Shown piece after piece: positions 19,581 to 29,011 of a stretch of DNA of 64,000 bases (the first letter of the stretch is position 1; each line of letters begins with the position of its first letter). The DNA comes from Chengkuizengella marina. Lineage in GTDB: Bacteria; Bacillota; Bacilli; Paenibacillales; KCTC-33759. The notes under the pieces are model-generated. The model saw nothing but the letters and a program-made list of their open reading frames with translations. It was not told the origin of the DNA and did not search any database. Position numbers and translations under genes: made by a program. The stretch lies in NCBI RefSeq assembly GCF_009910845.1, contig NZ_SIJB01000013.1:28413-92412 (forward strand). The letters run 5' to 3'.

Positions 19581-22277
19581 TTGTTAAGATATAGAACAAT
19601 ACAGAGAATGATGTCGTGGGTACTTATTTTTACAATGTTATTTAGTAGTTTCAATGTGATTGCAGCAACCAGCGATGGGACTGAAGATCTTATCACTGAG
19701 GATACTACTCAAACCTCACTAGGTCAGAATCACACAGTGGCCTTGTCAAGCAATGGAACGGTATATACGTGGGGAAAAAATAATTTTGGTCAGTTGGGAA
19801 ACGGGACTGATGACGGTAAGAATGTACCAGTACCGTTAGATGATTTTGCTAACGATGGTGAAGATATTATCCAAGTGTCTGCAGGAAGTTCTTATACTGT
19901 GGCCCTATCGAGTGATGGGACGGTGTATACGTGGGGTAAAAATAATTTTGGTCAGTTGGGAAACGGCACTGATGACGATAAGAATGTACCAGTACCGTTA
20001 GATGATTTTGCTAACGATGGTGAAGATATTATCCAAGTGTCTGCAGGAAGTTCTTATACTGTGGCCCTATCGAGTGATGGAACGGTGTATACGTGGGGTA
20101 AAAATAATTTTGGTCAGTTGGGAGACGGGACTGATGACGATAAGAATGTACCAGTACCGTTAGATGATTTTGCTAACGATGGTGATGATATTATACAAGT
20201 GTCTGCGGGTGGTTATCATACTGTGGCCCTATCAAGTGATGGAACGGTGTATACGTGGGGAATGAATATTTTTGGTCAGTTGGGAGACGGCACTGATGAT
20301 GATAAGAATGTACCAGTACTGTTAGATGATTTTGCTAACGATGGTGAAGATATTATCCAAGTGTCTGCAGGAAGTTCTTATACTGTGGCCTTATCGAGTG
20401 ATGGAACGGTGTATACCTGGGGATCGAATAATGATGGTCAGCTTGGAGACGGCACTGCAATCAACAAAAATGAACCAGTAGAAGTTAATTTCGATGCAGA
20501 AGCTTTCATTGATCAAGTTTCTGCGGGAAGTTTTCATATGACAGCTCTGACGAGTAAGGGAAAGGTATATACATGGGGATGGAACTCATATGGTCAGCTA
20601 GGAGACGGCACTGCAATCAACAAAAATGAACCAGTAGAAGTTAATTTCGATGCAGGAGTTACTATTAAACAAGTTTCTGCGGGAGTTGCTCATACAGCAG
20701 CTATATCGAGTGATGGAACGCTATATATATGGGGTAAAAATGATTTTGGTCAGTTGGGGCTTGGAGAGAGTGCTAATGGAAAAGAACTTACTCCTAAAAA
20801 AGTTTCTTCTCTGGATCATACGCCACCTTCTGTGGAAGTGGAAATGATAAACGCAGATAATTCAACCTACGAAGATGATAAATGGACCAATCAATATGTG
20901 CATGTGAGCTTAACAAGTGATGAGAGTGAGGTTAGCTTAGAATGGCAACATGAAGATGATGGTTGGCAGGATTATGTGGAACCTTTGGAAATATCGAAAG
21001 AAGGAACTCACAACTATAGTTTCAAAGCCACAGATGTAGCTGGGAATGTAAGAGAAGAAACTCGAACAATTAAAATAGATAAAACTGCATCAGAACTAAC
21101 CATTACGATGAAACAAGCAGATGGCTCAAACTATGAAGACAATACGTGGACGAATCAAAACGTGAATCTAAGTCTTTCATCGAATGAGGGTGCTGAAATA
21201 TCATATCTCCATGAACATGAACCGGATGTTTGGCAAAGCTATAGAGAAGGGGACATTATACGAATAGAGAAAGATGAAACTCACACAGGATCTCATAACT
21301 ATACTTTCAAAGCCACAGATAAAGCTGGGAATGTAACAGAAGAAACTCGAACGATAAAAATAGATAAAGTTGAACCAGAACTAACAATCACGATGATAAA
21401 AGAAGATGAGACAATCTATAAGGATGATACCTGGACGAATCAAAACGTGACTCTAAGTGTTTCATCGAATGATGACTTAGCTAAATTAGAATGGCAACAT
21501 GAAGAGGATGGTTGGCAAGATTATATAGATATTATAAAAATAGAGAAAGATGAAACTCACAAAGGAACTCATAACTATAGTTTCAAAGCAATAGATGTGG
21601 CAGGGAATGAAACAAGAGAAGTTCGAACCATTAAAATAGACAAAACAACATCAAAGAAAAAAGAAAGAACGAGCAACCCAACAAGCAACCCAGGAACTTC
21701 AAATGATCAAGATACAGTAGAAGAAACAAAAGATGAAACTTTAGAAGAAATAACAGTAGAAGAAAAGACTACTGAGCAAAAATTTGAAGAACTGAAAACA
21801 TTAAGCATCTTTAGTGGTTATACAGATGGTTTACCTCATTTAGAGGATCATATGACAAGGGAACAAGCAGCAAAAATTATCGTCTTACTGTTTGGATTAG
21901 ATTTATCACACTCATTTGAAGAAGCTCACTTTACGGATGTGGATAAAGAACTTTTGTCCTATAAATATATAGAAGTAGCTTATAAAGCAGGAATTATAAA
22001 TGGAATAGGAAACGATCAATTCAATCCGAATAGAAATGTAACTTCCGAACAGTTTATAAAGATGTTAGTCGCAGGATATGCCTACGTGAAAGGGGTAGAA
22101 ATCGATCAGACCAGGGAGATAGATTCTAAAGATGTAAGTGGCTGGGCTGAGAAATATGTGGCAGCGGCACTTCACTGGGGATTGGTAGAACAACAAGAGA
22201 ATTATAGGTTGCCAGCAATACGTGAATTATTAGTTGAAGGGGCGTATACAACGTATGAAGCATTGGAGCGAGAATAA
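19581..22277 (+). CDS. Secreted RCC1-propeller / Ig-like / SLH-domain surface protein
   Basis: 898 residues. Signal peptide at 1-28 (RMMSWVLIFTMLFSSFNVIAA). Seven RCC1 blades follow (about 40-410), each with the core VALSSDGTVYTWGxNxxGQLG, enough to close a seven-bladed propeller. Three Ig-like or OmpL47-type repeats of about 90 residues come next (about 415-690), each with TWTNQ near the start and FKATDVAGN...RTIKIDK at the end. A Ser/Thr/Glu-rich linker leads to two or three SLH domains (about 735-895) that anchor proteins to cell-wall pyruvylated polymer. TTG at 19581 fits AAGGA with a 10-base gap; GTG at 19572 is too close. Likely a surface adhesin or binding protein. Confidence 0.85.
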   Translation: MLRYRTIQRMMSWVLIFTMLFSSFNVIAATSDGTEDLITEDTTQTSLGQNHTVALSSNGTVYTWGKNNFGQLGNGTDDGKNVPVPLDDFANDGEDIIQVSAGSSYTVALSSDGTVYTWGKNNFGQLGNGTDDDKNVPVPLDDFANDGEDIIQVSAGSSYTVALSSDGTVYTWGKNNFGQLGDGTDDDKNVPVPLDDFANDGDDIIQVSAGGYHTVALSSDGTVYTWGMNIFGQLGDGTDDDKNVPVLLDDFANDGEDIIQVSAGSSYTVALSSDGTVYTWGSNNDGQLGDGTAINKNEPVEVNFDAEAFIDQVSAGSFHMTALTSKGKVYTWGWNSYGQLGDGTAINKNEPVEVNFDAGVTIKQVSAGVAHTAAISSDGTLYIWGKNDFGQLGLGESANGKELTPKKVSSLDHTPPSVEVEMINADNSTYEDDKWTNQYVHVSLTSDESEVSLEWQHEDDGWQDYVEPLEISKEGTHNYSFKATDVAGNVREETRTIKIDKTASELTITMKQADGSNYEDNTWTNQNVNLSLSSNEGAEISYLHEHEPDVWQSYREGDIIRIEKDETHTGSHNYTFKATDKAGNVTEETRTIKIDKVEPELTITMIKEDETIYKDDTWTNQNVTLSVSSNDDLAKLEWQHEEDGWQDYIDIIKIEKDETHKGTHNYSFKAIDVAGNETREVRTIKIDKTTSKKKERTSNPTSNPGTSNDQDTVEETKDETLEEITVEEKTTEQKFEELKTLSIFSGYTDGLPHLEDHMTREQAAKIIVLLFGLDLSHSFEEAHFTDVDKELLSYKYIEVAYKAGIINGIGNDQFNPNRNVTSEQFIKMLVAGYAYVKGVEIDQTREIDSKDVSGWAEKYVAAALHWGLVEQQENYRLPAIRELLVEGAYTTYEALERE
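19809..20456 (+). repeat. Four tandem 162-bp near-identical repeats inside the RCC1 array
   Basis: Units begin at 19809, 19971, 20133 and 20295, exactly 162 bp (54 codons) apart, and differ at only a few bases each. Two further blades (from 20457 and 20613) are more diverged and 156 bp apart. DNA-level identity, not just protein similarity, shows recent duplication and makes copy-number change by recombination likely. Confidence 0.9.
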
Positions 22278-22690
22278 TCAAGTTATAAGATGTAAAATAA
22301 AAGTAGTCATCTTTTTTGAAGATAAATAAATCAATTCATTTCCTTCAGGCAATAGAAGAATTTGTCTGAGGGAAATGAATATAACTCACATTCCAAAATC
22401 TTCATCTATTTTTTCAATCATCAAAAGTTTAAAATAAAAAATAATACGATACGCAATATTAATTTGTTATTTACAACTAACTAACTAAGATTGCTGTCTT
22501 TAAATAGTTAGTTGATTTTTTGATGAAAATTGGAAGATAGAACTAGACATTTAAAATATTTACACTGATCGTGGGAGAATCATATATGAATCGTTATTGT
22601 TTTGTTTATGGGGTTATATTTGTTTATAAGAAGGAATGAATCAAAACTATCAAGCAGTTAATTCATCTTTTTTTATGGAGGTACAACTTA
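22278..22690. other. Intergenic region with two inverted repeats
   Basis: Two hairpins are visible. One is a 19-bp stem at 22334-22352 / 22362-22380 (two G-U pairs, 9-base loop, no T run). The second pairs CAACTAACTA (22474-22483) with TAGTTAGTTG (22505-22514) and is followed by ATTTTTTG, a weak terminator candidate. Nothing else can be supported before the LysR gene. Confidence 0.5.
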
Positions 22691-23623
22691 ATGACATATT
22701 TGCAACTTGAAATATTAATGAAAGTTATTGAATTAGGATCATTCACACGTGCTGCAAAATTCCTTCATTTAACACAGCCTAATATAAGTCATGCGATTTC
22801 AGGACTTGAAGAGGAATTAGGGTTTACTTTATTGATGAGGGGGCGTAATGGGGTGTATTTAACAGATATAGGAAAACGATTGTTTCCCTATATCCAAAAT
22901 AGCCTTGATCATTTTGAAATTTTGAAACAAGAGGTAGCAACCATAAAAGAATTGAAAGTTGGGACATTGAAGATCGGCTATTTTCCTACTTGTCCTACAA
23001 ATCTTGTCTCTAAGATTATCAGAGCCTTTAATAACTTATATCCAGGAATAGAAGTGGACATACAACAAGGATCTAGTGAAGAAATCAACCATTGGCTGGA
23101 ATCAGGAATTATTGATACTGGGTTTGTTATCCTACCTAGTAAAGATTTTGATACTGTCCCTCTCATAACAGATCATTTAAGTGCATTTCTTCCAACTACT
23201 CACCCATTAGCATCAGAATCTATAGTTTGTGCTGAGCAGCTCAGTTTTGAGTCCATTATTATGCCAAAAGGGGGATGTGAAGTTTACATTAAGGATTTTT
23301 TTAATATTAGTGATTTAGACGTTGATATAAAGATTGATGTATCGGATATAAACACAATTCTTTCTTTGGTTCAAGAAGAAATGGGCATTACGATTTTACC
23401 TAAAATGGTTTTACCACAAAACTTAATAGGAATTCAAGCTGTTCCTTTGAGTCCTCAGATACAAATCGAAATTGGTTTAGCAGTTCGTTCCTTTAAAAAC
23501 ATGTCTCCAGCTGTTAAAATTTTTATTGAGGAGGTATCTTCTAACATATCATTGTTTAAATGTAGTAAGTTTATAGAGTTTTTAAAACAGACTTTGAATC
23601 AAAATGAAAATTTTTCTAAATGA
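22691..23623 (+). CDS. LysR family transcriptional regulator
   Basis: 310 residues. The N-terminal winged helix-turn-helix (about 3-62) has the LysR signature GSFTRAAKFLHLTQPNISHAI; a linker helix and a two-lobed co-inducer domain (about 90-295, GTLKIGYFPT onward) follow. The regulator would bind a small molecule and control a nearby gene. No divergent target is adjacent: the upstream gene is the SLH protein and the next gene is an mscS on the other strand. ATG follows GGAGGT. The ligand and target are unknown. Confidence 0.88.
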   Translation: MTYLQLEILMKVIELGSFTRAAKFLHLTQPNISHAISGLEEELGFTLLMRGRNGVYLTDIGKRLFPYIQNSLDHFEILKQEVATIKELKVGTLKIGYFPTCPTNLVSKIIRAFNNLYPGIEVDIQQGSSEEINHWLESGIIDTGFVILPSKDFDTVPLITDHLSAFLPTTHPLASESIVCAEQLSFESIIMPKGGCEVYIKDFFNISDLDVDIKIDVSDINTILSLVQEEMGITILPKMVLPQNLIGIQAVPLSPQIQIEIGLAVRSFKNMSPAVKIFIEEVSSNISLFKCSKFIEFLKQTLNQNENFSK

Positions 23624-23976
23624 GTTCTTAAATGAAATCTCTGGGTTTATGCTTATTCATGCGGAGATTTTATAGGGATTTCAAATGTTCTTCTAAGAAT
23701 ACGAGACAATTAGGTAATATGGAAAAACATTTTAAAAATTCTATGTTTTCCAATGGATATTAACTCAGGTTTCCAAATCAAAATATAGAGTCAGATTCTT
23801 CTAAGTAAATCTCGTGAGAGATTTGACCCCACTTTCTTCTTGGGAATAGAATCAATGTTGTAGGGCAGTTTCTCTCCTCTATTTAGTTTACCTTGAGCTT
23901 ATTTACTAATAGACTTGTCTAATTAATGGTTTATTTACTCTTTCCTAAAATATATTGTTAGACTTTTGCTTATTTA
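23624..23976. other. Intergenic region between convergent lysR and mscS genes
   Basis: No gene. A weak terminator-like hairpin AAATCTCTG / CGGAGATTT (23635-23643 and 23662-23670) follows the LysR stop. A short palindrome AAATCTC-GTGA-GAGATTT lies at 23807-23824. The element TTATTTACT recurs three times between 23898 and 23980. Confidence 0.45.
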
Positions 23977-24891
23977 CTATAAATTATTGAAGCCCTCAGC
24001 TCCACTTTCATGTCTTTCAATACGTCGAGGATAAGAAATTTGAATTCCATTTTTGTTTAATTGTTTAAGTAGTCCTTTACGAATTTCTTTAGCTGCTGTC
24101 CAATAATGCACATCTTTTACCATACTAATGACAGTATATTTTGCTCCTAATGCATTATTTTCAACGTCTGTAATCCCATATAATTGTGGAGGTTCCATAA
24201 CTTCTCCTTTATCATCCAACAAAAATAATTGTTTTTGATTTGAGACAAGATCATGGGATACATCGTTGATCGCTTGTTCTATTTCTGATGGATCTATTTC
24301 ATAAGGGACGGTTACATTAATAATCGCCCGCATTCGTTCACGATTATAGTTTTGACTGGTTCTGATTTCAGAGTTTTGAATAACAACAGAATGCTGTCCC
24401 CATGTTCGAATTTTGGTAGCTCGAAGTCCTACGTCTACGATTGTACCGTTAATCTCACCGTTATTAATGGAAACATAATCACCAACTGAGAACTGATCTT
24501 CAAAAATGATGAAAAATCCAGTGATTAAATCTTTTACTAACGTTTGTGCACCGAAACCAACTGCTAAACCCAGTACTCCTGCTCCGGCAATGATAGGCGC
24601 TACATCTAAACCTGCATTACTTAAAATCATTAAAATAGAGATGATAAATATAACATACTTTGTCAAAGAGAGTAATAGAGATTCTAGAGTATCTTTTTGC
24701 TTTTCTTGCATTCTTGAAATATTAATATCAAACACACGGTTAATGATTACTTTTCTCACTTTTAAAGCTAACCAAGTTAACCCAATAATAAGTAAAATCA
24801 TAAGTGATCTTTGAGACAGCTCAATAAGCTGAGGTTCCCAAGTTTCCCAAGTAAAATAATCTTTAATTGATTGTATACTTATTTCAAACAT
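23977..24891 (-). CDS. Small-conductance mechanosensitive channel (MscS family)
   Basis: 304 residues. Three hydrophobic segments lie in the first 120 residues; the third, pore-lining helix contains the MscS signature AGAGVLGLAVGFGAQTLVKDLITGF (split here as AGAGVLGLAVGFG then AQTLVKDL). The cytoplasmic beta domain starts at FSVGDYV and a C-terminal alpha/beta domain ends the protein. The channel releases solutes on hypo-osmotic shock. ATG follows GGGGGAG. It is a single gene with no linked partner. Similar to Bacillus YkuT/YhdY-type channels. Confidence 0.92.
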   Translation of the reverse strand: MFEISIQSIKDYFTWETWEPQLIELSQRSLMILLIIGLTWLALKVRKVIINRVFDINISRMQEKQKDTLESLLLSLTKYVIFIISILMILSNAGLDVAPIIAGAGVLGLAVGFGAQTLVKDLITGFFIIFEDQFSVGDYVSINNGEINGTIVDVGLRATKIRTWGQHSVVIQNSEIRTSQNYNRERMRAIINVTVPYEIDPSEIEQAINDVSHDLVSNQKQLFLLDDKGEVMEPPQLYGITDVENNALGAKYTVISMVKDVHYWTAAKEIRKGLLKQLNKNGIQISYPRRIERHESGAEGFNNL

Positions 24892-24983
24892 TTTTCTCCC
24901 CCGTAGTAAAATTGTATAATTGCTAGATTCAATTGTAGCATATCAGTGAGCATTTCTTCAAAAATAAATCGAGATTTATATAT

Positions 24984-25029
24984 TAAAAACCCCTATAAGA
25001 AAATGTCAGAACAAGTCCTTAAAGGGGGT
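24984..25029 (-). terminator. Terminator of pepF
   Basis: On the minus strand ACCCCC-TTTAAG pairs with CTTATAGGGGT and is followed by a T run (24985-24989 on the plus strand as A). Confidence 0.65.
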
Positions 25030-25052
25030 GTTTTGTAGTTTCGTATATAAAA

Positions 25053-26843
25053 TTATTGAGTTAATTTTTCCATCTCTGAAATGACTTCCTCAAACACACT
25101 CATCGCTTGACGAATCGGTTCAGGAGAAGACATATCCACACCGGCACGTTTTAAAATGTTGATTGAATAATCGCTACCACCACTTTTTAAGATGCCTTTG
25201 TAACGATCAACGGCAGGTTGACCTTCCTCTAATATTTGTTTTGAAAAACTTGTTGCTGCGGAGAATCCAGTTGCATATTTAAAAACATAAAAGCTAGAAT
25301 AAAAATGTGGAATACGTGCCCATTCCATTTCGATATCTTGATCTACAGCCATTCCATCACCATGATATTTAACATTTAGATCATAATAAATTTCACTTAA
25401 ATCTTGTGGAGTTAATGATTCACCAGCTTCTGCTTTCTCATGAATAATTTTTTCGAATTCAGCAAACATCGTTTGCCTGAAAACCGTTGTTCTAAATTGA
25501 TCTGCATAATAGGTAAGCAAATACAATTTTTCTTTTTCGTCTGTTGTATTTTTCAATAAATGATCCATAAGTAGTGCTTCATTTAGAGTAGAAGCTACTT
25601 CAGCTAAAAAGATCGTATATTGTGCATCACGATATTTTTGGTTTTCATCTGATAAATACGAATGAATAGCATGACCCATTTCATGTGTTAAAGTAAACAT
25701 ACTGTTTAAGTTGTCTTTATGATTTAATAGCACATACGGATGAGTGCCGTATGCACCCCAACTGTAGGCCCCACTTCTTTTTCCTTTGTTTTCATAAACG
25801 TCAATCCATCCGTTATTAAATCCATCATTTAGAATAGCCAAGTAATCTTCACCTAATGGTTTTAAACTTTCAGCAACTTTATCCTTCGCTTCTTCAAAAG
25901 TGATTTCCATTCTAAACTCATCCACTAATGGTGAAAATAAGTCATACATGTGTAATTCATCTACTTTTAACAACTTCTTACGAAGCTCCATATAACGATG
26001 CATTAAAGGTAAGTGTTCATGGATTGTGTCAATTAGATTTGTATAAACTTCTTTTGGAATGTTATCTCCATAAAGTGCCATGTCTAAAATTGAAGGATAT
26101 TTTCTTGTTTTTGCATAGAAGTTATTCTTATTGATATTGGCATTTAAAGTTGCCCCAATAGTATTTTTATGTCGATTGTAAGTATCGTACATTGCTTTAA
26201 AAGCACTTTTACGAACCTCTTGATTGTCACTTTCAAGAAATTGAATGTAATTTCCATGGGTAAGCTCTACTTCTTTACCTATATCATTTTTAATTTTAGG
26301 AAAAGTTATATCCGCATTGTTTAACATACCAAAAATGTTTTGAGGTGCTTGCGATAAGCTTCCTACTTGAGCCAAAATTGCTTCTTCTGATTGTGAGAGA
26401 ATATGTGCTTTTTGACGTAACATTTCTTCTAAAGTACGTTTATAATCACTTAACTCTGGATTATCTATAAATTTTTTTAATTGCTCATCAGATAAACTTA
26501 ATATTTCCGGGGTAATAAAGGATAATGAGCCATTAATTTCTACGCTTAATTTTTGCGCCTTATCAGATAAGGCTTGATAGGTAGATTCGGTTGTATCTTC
26601 ATGGTGTTTCAAGTTGGCATAAACATAAAGTCTTTCTGTATGTAATGAGATGTCATCTTCTAGAGCAAAACATTTTTTTATGTTAATAGCATCTGTAAGT
26701 TTACCTTGAAATTTCTTAATTTCTTTTACTTTCTTTTGAACTTCTTTGTATTCAGCATCCCAAGTTTGTTGGTCTTTAAACATATCTTCTAGTTTCCATT
26801 TGTTTTCTTCTGAAACTTCAATTCTTTTTAATACTTCACTCAT
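25053..26843 (-). CDS. pepF: Oligoendopeptidase F
   Basis: Zinc metallopeptidase of family M3 that cuts short peptides. The 596-residue form has the M3B N-terminal helical domain and the zinc motif HEMGHAIHSY near residues 385-394, with the third ligand in AEVASTLNEALL. ATG at 26843 lies behind a perfect AGGAGGAG and gives the usual family length. A longer in-frame version from TTG at 26957 (or GTG 26966), behind AGGGGTG, adds a basic and strongly hydrophobic segment that looks like a signal peptide, so two products are possible. Next to yjbE, as in Bacillus where yjbE and yjbG (pepF) lie close together. Confidence 0.92.
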   Translation of the reverse strand: MSEVLKRIEVSEENKWKLEDMFKDQQTWDAEYKEVQKKVKEIKKFQGKLTDAINIKKCFALEDDISLHTERLYVYANLKHHEDTTESTYQALSDKAQKLSVEINGSLSFITPEILSLSDEQLKKFIDNPELSDYKRTLEEMLRQKAHILSQSEEAILAQVGSLSQAPQNIFGMLNNADITFPKIKNDIGKEVELTHGNYIQFLESDNQEVRKSAFKAMYDTYNRHKNTIGATLNANINKNNFYAKTRKYPSILDMALYGDNIPKEVYTNLIDTIHEHLPLMHRYMELRKKLLKVDELHMYDLFSPLVDEFRMEITFEEAKDKVAESLKPLGEDYLAILNDGFNNGWIDVYENKGKRSGAYSWGAYGTHPYVLLNHKDNLNSMFTLTHEMGHAIHSYLSDENQKYRDAQYTIFLAEVASTLNEALLMDHLLKNTTDEKEKLYLLTYYADQFRTTVFRQTMFAEFEKIIHEKAEAGESLTPQDLSEIYYDLNVKYHGDGMAVDQDIEMEWARIPHFYSSFYVFKYATGFSAATSFSKQILEEGQPAVDRYKGILKSGGSDYSINILKRAGVDMSSPEPIRQAMSVFEEVISEMEKLTQ

Positions 26844-27074
26844 GGGACTCCTCCTATGATTTTTATCATTTTTATTGTTTTTCGCATAATTCATAGATGA
26901 AAATAATGGTACTATTGTTAAGATAACAATCATCACAAATAAGGTCAAACGTTTCAATTCAATCACACCCCTGTAATTCTATATCAATTGACAAAGTTTT
27001 GATTAGTATGACCTTTTCTAAATGATATTATGATTTCATGATATGTGATATTAATGATATTATGATCTTTCTAG

Positions 27075-27248
27075 TTATCCAAAAAATGACATCACTAATA
27101 AAACAAAGGAACATATAACCATAAATAAAGCAAAGAGAGCTAAATATTTACGAATAGGCTGTGAGATCGTGTCTTTCTTTAGAATTAACACCAATGCAAG
27201 AGCAAAGGATACGATGATAAAAATGACTAATGATTCTGTATTTTCCAT
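27075..27248 (-). CDS. Small membrane protein, 57 residues
   Basis: A 57-codon frame starting at ATG 27248 behind GAAAGGCGG. It encodes two hydrophobic helices (about 6-22 and 36-54) separated by a short basic loop (LKKDTISQPIRKY), a hairpin membrane protein. The codon use and strong ribosome binding site support it. I do not recognise a family. It lies between pepF and yjbE, all on the minus strand, but a terminator separates it from yjbE. Confidence 0.6.
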   Translation of the reverse strand: MENTESLVIFIIVSFALALVLILKKDTISQPIRKYLALFALFMVICSFVLLVMSFFG

Positions 27249-27404
27249 TACTAAACCGCCTTTCTTTTAATATAAGATCTTATAAATTATTAAAATTCCA
27301 TATTAAAGAAAATCTTTCTCAATCCACAATGTATCCGTTTAGTGACAGATCTTTATATAAGTTTGTTATAAACAAAATTAGTATCATTATATCAGAAAAC
27401 ATAC

Positions 27405-27436
27405 AGAAAAAGACCGAAAGAATTGATTCCTTCGGT
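27405..27436 (-). terminator. Terminator of yjbE
   Basis: Minus-strand stem ACCGAAGGAAT / ATTCTTTCGGT (27413-27423 with 27426-27436), then CTTTTT. Confidence 0.85.
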
Positions 27437-27477
27437 ATCGTGCTAGCTGCCTCAAAAACAAATTTTTTTGGATTGCA

Positions 27478-28149
27478 TCATGTAGCAAGTTTCCCTCTGT
27501 TTTTCATTCTACCTGCTATGATTACTCCTATAACAATTACAGTGATGAACGCCCATTTGATCCATACATTTTCTTCAAAAAAAGCTTTAAACCAAGTCTC
27601 ATCAGTAATCATTTTACCAGCCGTAAAGGCAAGAACTCCTGAACCTATATATATAATGACAGGATAGCGTTCGATAAATTTTAAAATAATCGTGCTGCCC
27701 CACACAATAAAAGGAACACTGATCATCAATCCGATAACAACCATTAAAAAACTTCCATGTGAGGCACCCGCTATAGCTAATACATTGTCTAAACCCATTA
27801 CAGCATCGGCAATAATTATGGTTTGGATCGCTGACCACAAGCTTGTCCCCGATTTTACATTGTCATGTGATTTTTTTTGTGTTAATAATTTAAAAGCAAT
27901 CCAAATAAGTAACAGTCCTCCAATTAACAGTAATCCAGGGATTTTTAATAACCAAACAACTAATAATGTTCCTATTGCTCTAACGATAATAGCACCTGCT
28001 GTTCCCCAGATAATGACTTTTTTTTGATGCTCTTTAGGAACATTTCTTGCTGCTAAGCCAATGACAATGGCATTATCACCAGCAAGTACTAAATCAATGA
28101 TGATGATACTCAATAGTATTGTCCAAAAATCTGGAGTAAAGAGTTCCAT
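27478..28149 (-). CDS. yjbE: TerC family membrane protein, YjbE group
   Basis: 223 residues with seven or so helices and the two TerC signature segments, DLVLAGDNAIVIG (about 19-31) and ADAVMGLDNVLAIAGA (about 115-130), whose acidic residues are thought to bind metal. TerC relatives in Bacillus (MeeF, MeeY) export manganese to metallate secreted enzymes; YjbE is the third, less studied paralogue, and this protein resembles it most. ATG at 28149 follows AAGGAG by 9 bases; GTG at 28158 is inside the site. No manganese (yybP-ykoY) riboswitch is visible upstream. Confidence 0.88.
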   Translation of the reverse strand: MELFTPDFWTILLSIIIIDLVLAGDNAIVIGLAARNVPKEHQKKVIIWGTAGAIIVRAIGTLLVVWLLKIPGLLLIGGLLLIWIAFKLLTQKKSHDNVKSGTSLWSAIQTIIIADAVMGLDNVLAIAGASHGSFLMVVIGLMISVPFIVWGSTIILKFIERYPVIIYIGSGVLAFTAGKMITDETWFKAFFEENVWIKWAFITVIVIGVIIAGRMKNRGKLAT

Positions 28150-28246
28150 GTATAACACTCCTTGAAACTTATTTCTATTGCAATTTTAGTTTAATGCCTA
28201 AAAATTGTTTTGGTCTTTGTTATAAGGTATTAAAGATTAGTCTATC

Positions 28247-28289
28247 CAAAAAAAAAACGATCATCTACCTAAATATATGGTAATGATCG
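28247..28289 (-). terminator. Terminator of the 77-residue gene
   Basis: Minus-strand stem CGATCATTACC / GGTAGATGATCG (one bulged base) followed by about ten T (28248-28257 read as A on the plus strand). Confidence 0.85.
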
Positions 28290-28322
28290 CTAATGATATT
28301 GTCTTCATACAAATTTATTTAT

Positions 28323-28556
28323 TTAAATTTCTTTAAATTTTTCAATCATTTCTTTTCTTTCTTCTTCTGAACCTTTAAAATTTTCTGGAGAAAAACGTTT
28401 ATTCACCCAATCCATTAGAGCAGGTCTGCTTAAAAAATCGTGTGTATCTTCACCCCATTGATCAGAAATTTCACGTAATATGATATGTCTGCCATTAACT
28501 TCTACATTCATCATATTCCATTTATCTTTTTTATAAATTTGATGTTTTTTTATCAT
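28323..28556 (-). CDS. Small hypothetical protein, 77 residues
   Basis: I do not recognise a named family. The 77-residue protein is soluble and highly charged, with a beta-like first half (VNGRHIILREISDQWGEDTHDFLSRPALMDWVNKRF, broken here as VNGRHIILREISDQW and THDFLSRPALMDWVNK) and a helical Glu/Lys-rich end. ATG at 28556 has GGAG nine bases upstream, and a strong terminator lies downstream, so a real single-gene unit is likely. Confidence 0.6.
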   Translation of the reverse strand: MIKKHQIYKKDKWNMMNVEVNGRHIILREISDQWGEDTHDFLSRPALMDWVNKRFSPENFKGSEEERKEMIEKFKEI

Positions 28557-28719
28557 AGATATATCTCCATTTCTAATAAGCTTGAGCCATTATTATATCA
28601 TGATTGATTTTTAAATGCATACTTTGGATTTACAAAAAAATGGAATAAAACTTACTCTTTTAATCTAAAACAATTTACATTTTTAGGCGGAGAAAAAGCA
28701 GTAGGATGGGAAATACATA

Positions 28720-28748
28720 TTGAAAATTGGAAATTATAACTGTATAAT
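28720..28748 (+). promoter_or_regulatory. Promoter of the cold-shock gene
   Basis: TTGAAA (28720-28725), a 17-base spacer and TATAAT (28743-28748) form a near-consensus housekeeping sigma promoter. Start of transcription should be near 28755, giving a leader of about 50 bases. Confidence 0.8.
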
Positions 28749-28804
28749 TGACTTAATCGTCTTAGGTGACGAAACACTTTTTATGTTTTATGGAGGTATG
28801 CAAT

Positions 28805-29002
28805 TTGAAAGGTTCAGTTAAATGGTTTAACGCAGAAAAAGGTTATGGTTTCATTCAAGTTGAAGGTGGAGACGATGTTTTTGTACATTTCTCAGCAATT
28901 CAAGGTGACGGATTCAAAACTCTAGATGAAGGTCAGGAAGTTGAATTCGAAATTACTGAAGGTGACCGTGGTCCTCAAGCAGCTAACGTTGTTAAGTTAT
29001 AA
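28805..29002 (+). CDS. Cold-shock protein (CspA family RNA chaperone)
   Basis: 65-residue single OB-fold protein that binds single-stranded RNA and DNA. Both RNA-binding motifs are intact: KGYGFIQV (RNP1) and VFVHFSAI (RNP2). Start is TTG at 28805, eight bases after GGAGG; the longer in-frame version from 28766 adds residues foreign to the family. The length equals that of Bacillus CspB/CspD. It has its own promoter and a long 3' region before the terminator. Which paralogue it corresponds to is not clear. Confidence 0.95.
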   Translation: MKGSVKWFNAEKGYGFIQVEGGDDVFVHFSAIQGDGFKTLDEGQEVEFEITEGDRGPQAANVVKL

Positions 29003-29011
29003 GTAATGTTA

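Noticed and set aside
19809..20630. Regular direct repeats as a possible CRISPR array
   Set aside because: Repeat period is 162 bp, an exact multiple of three, the whole unit is translated as RCC1 blades, and there are no unique spacers.
27001..27060. Repeated ATGATATTATGAT stretch upstream of pepF
   Set aside because: Low-complexity AT-rich repeat without hairpin or spacing pattern; likely chance.
27230..27667. 145-codon plus-strand frame
   Set aside because: It runs antisense to the end of yjbE and to its terminator, has no ribosome binding site or recognisable family, and its sequence reads like a reverse-frame shadow.
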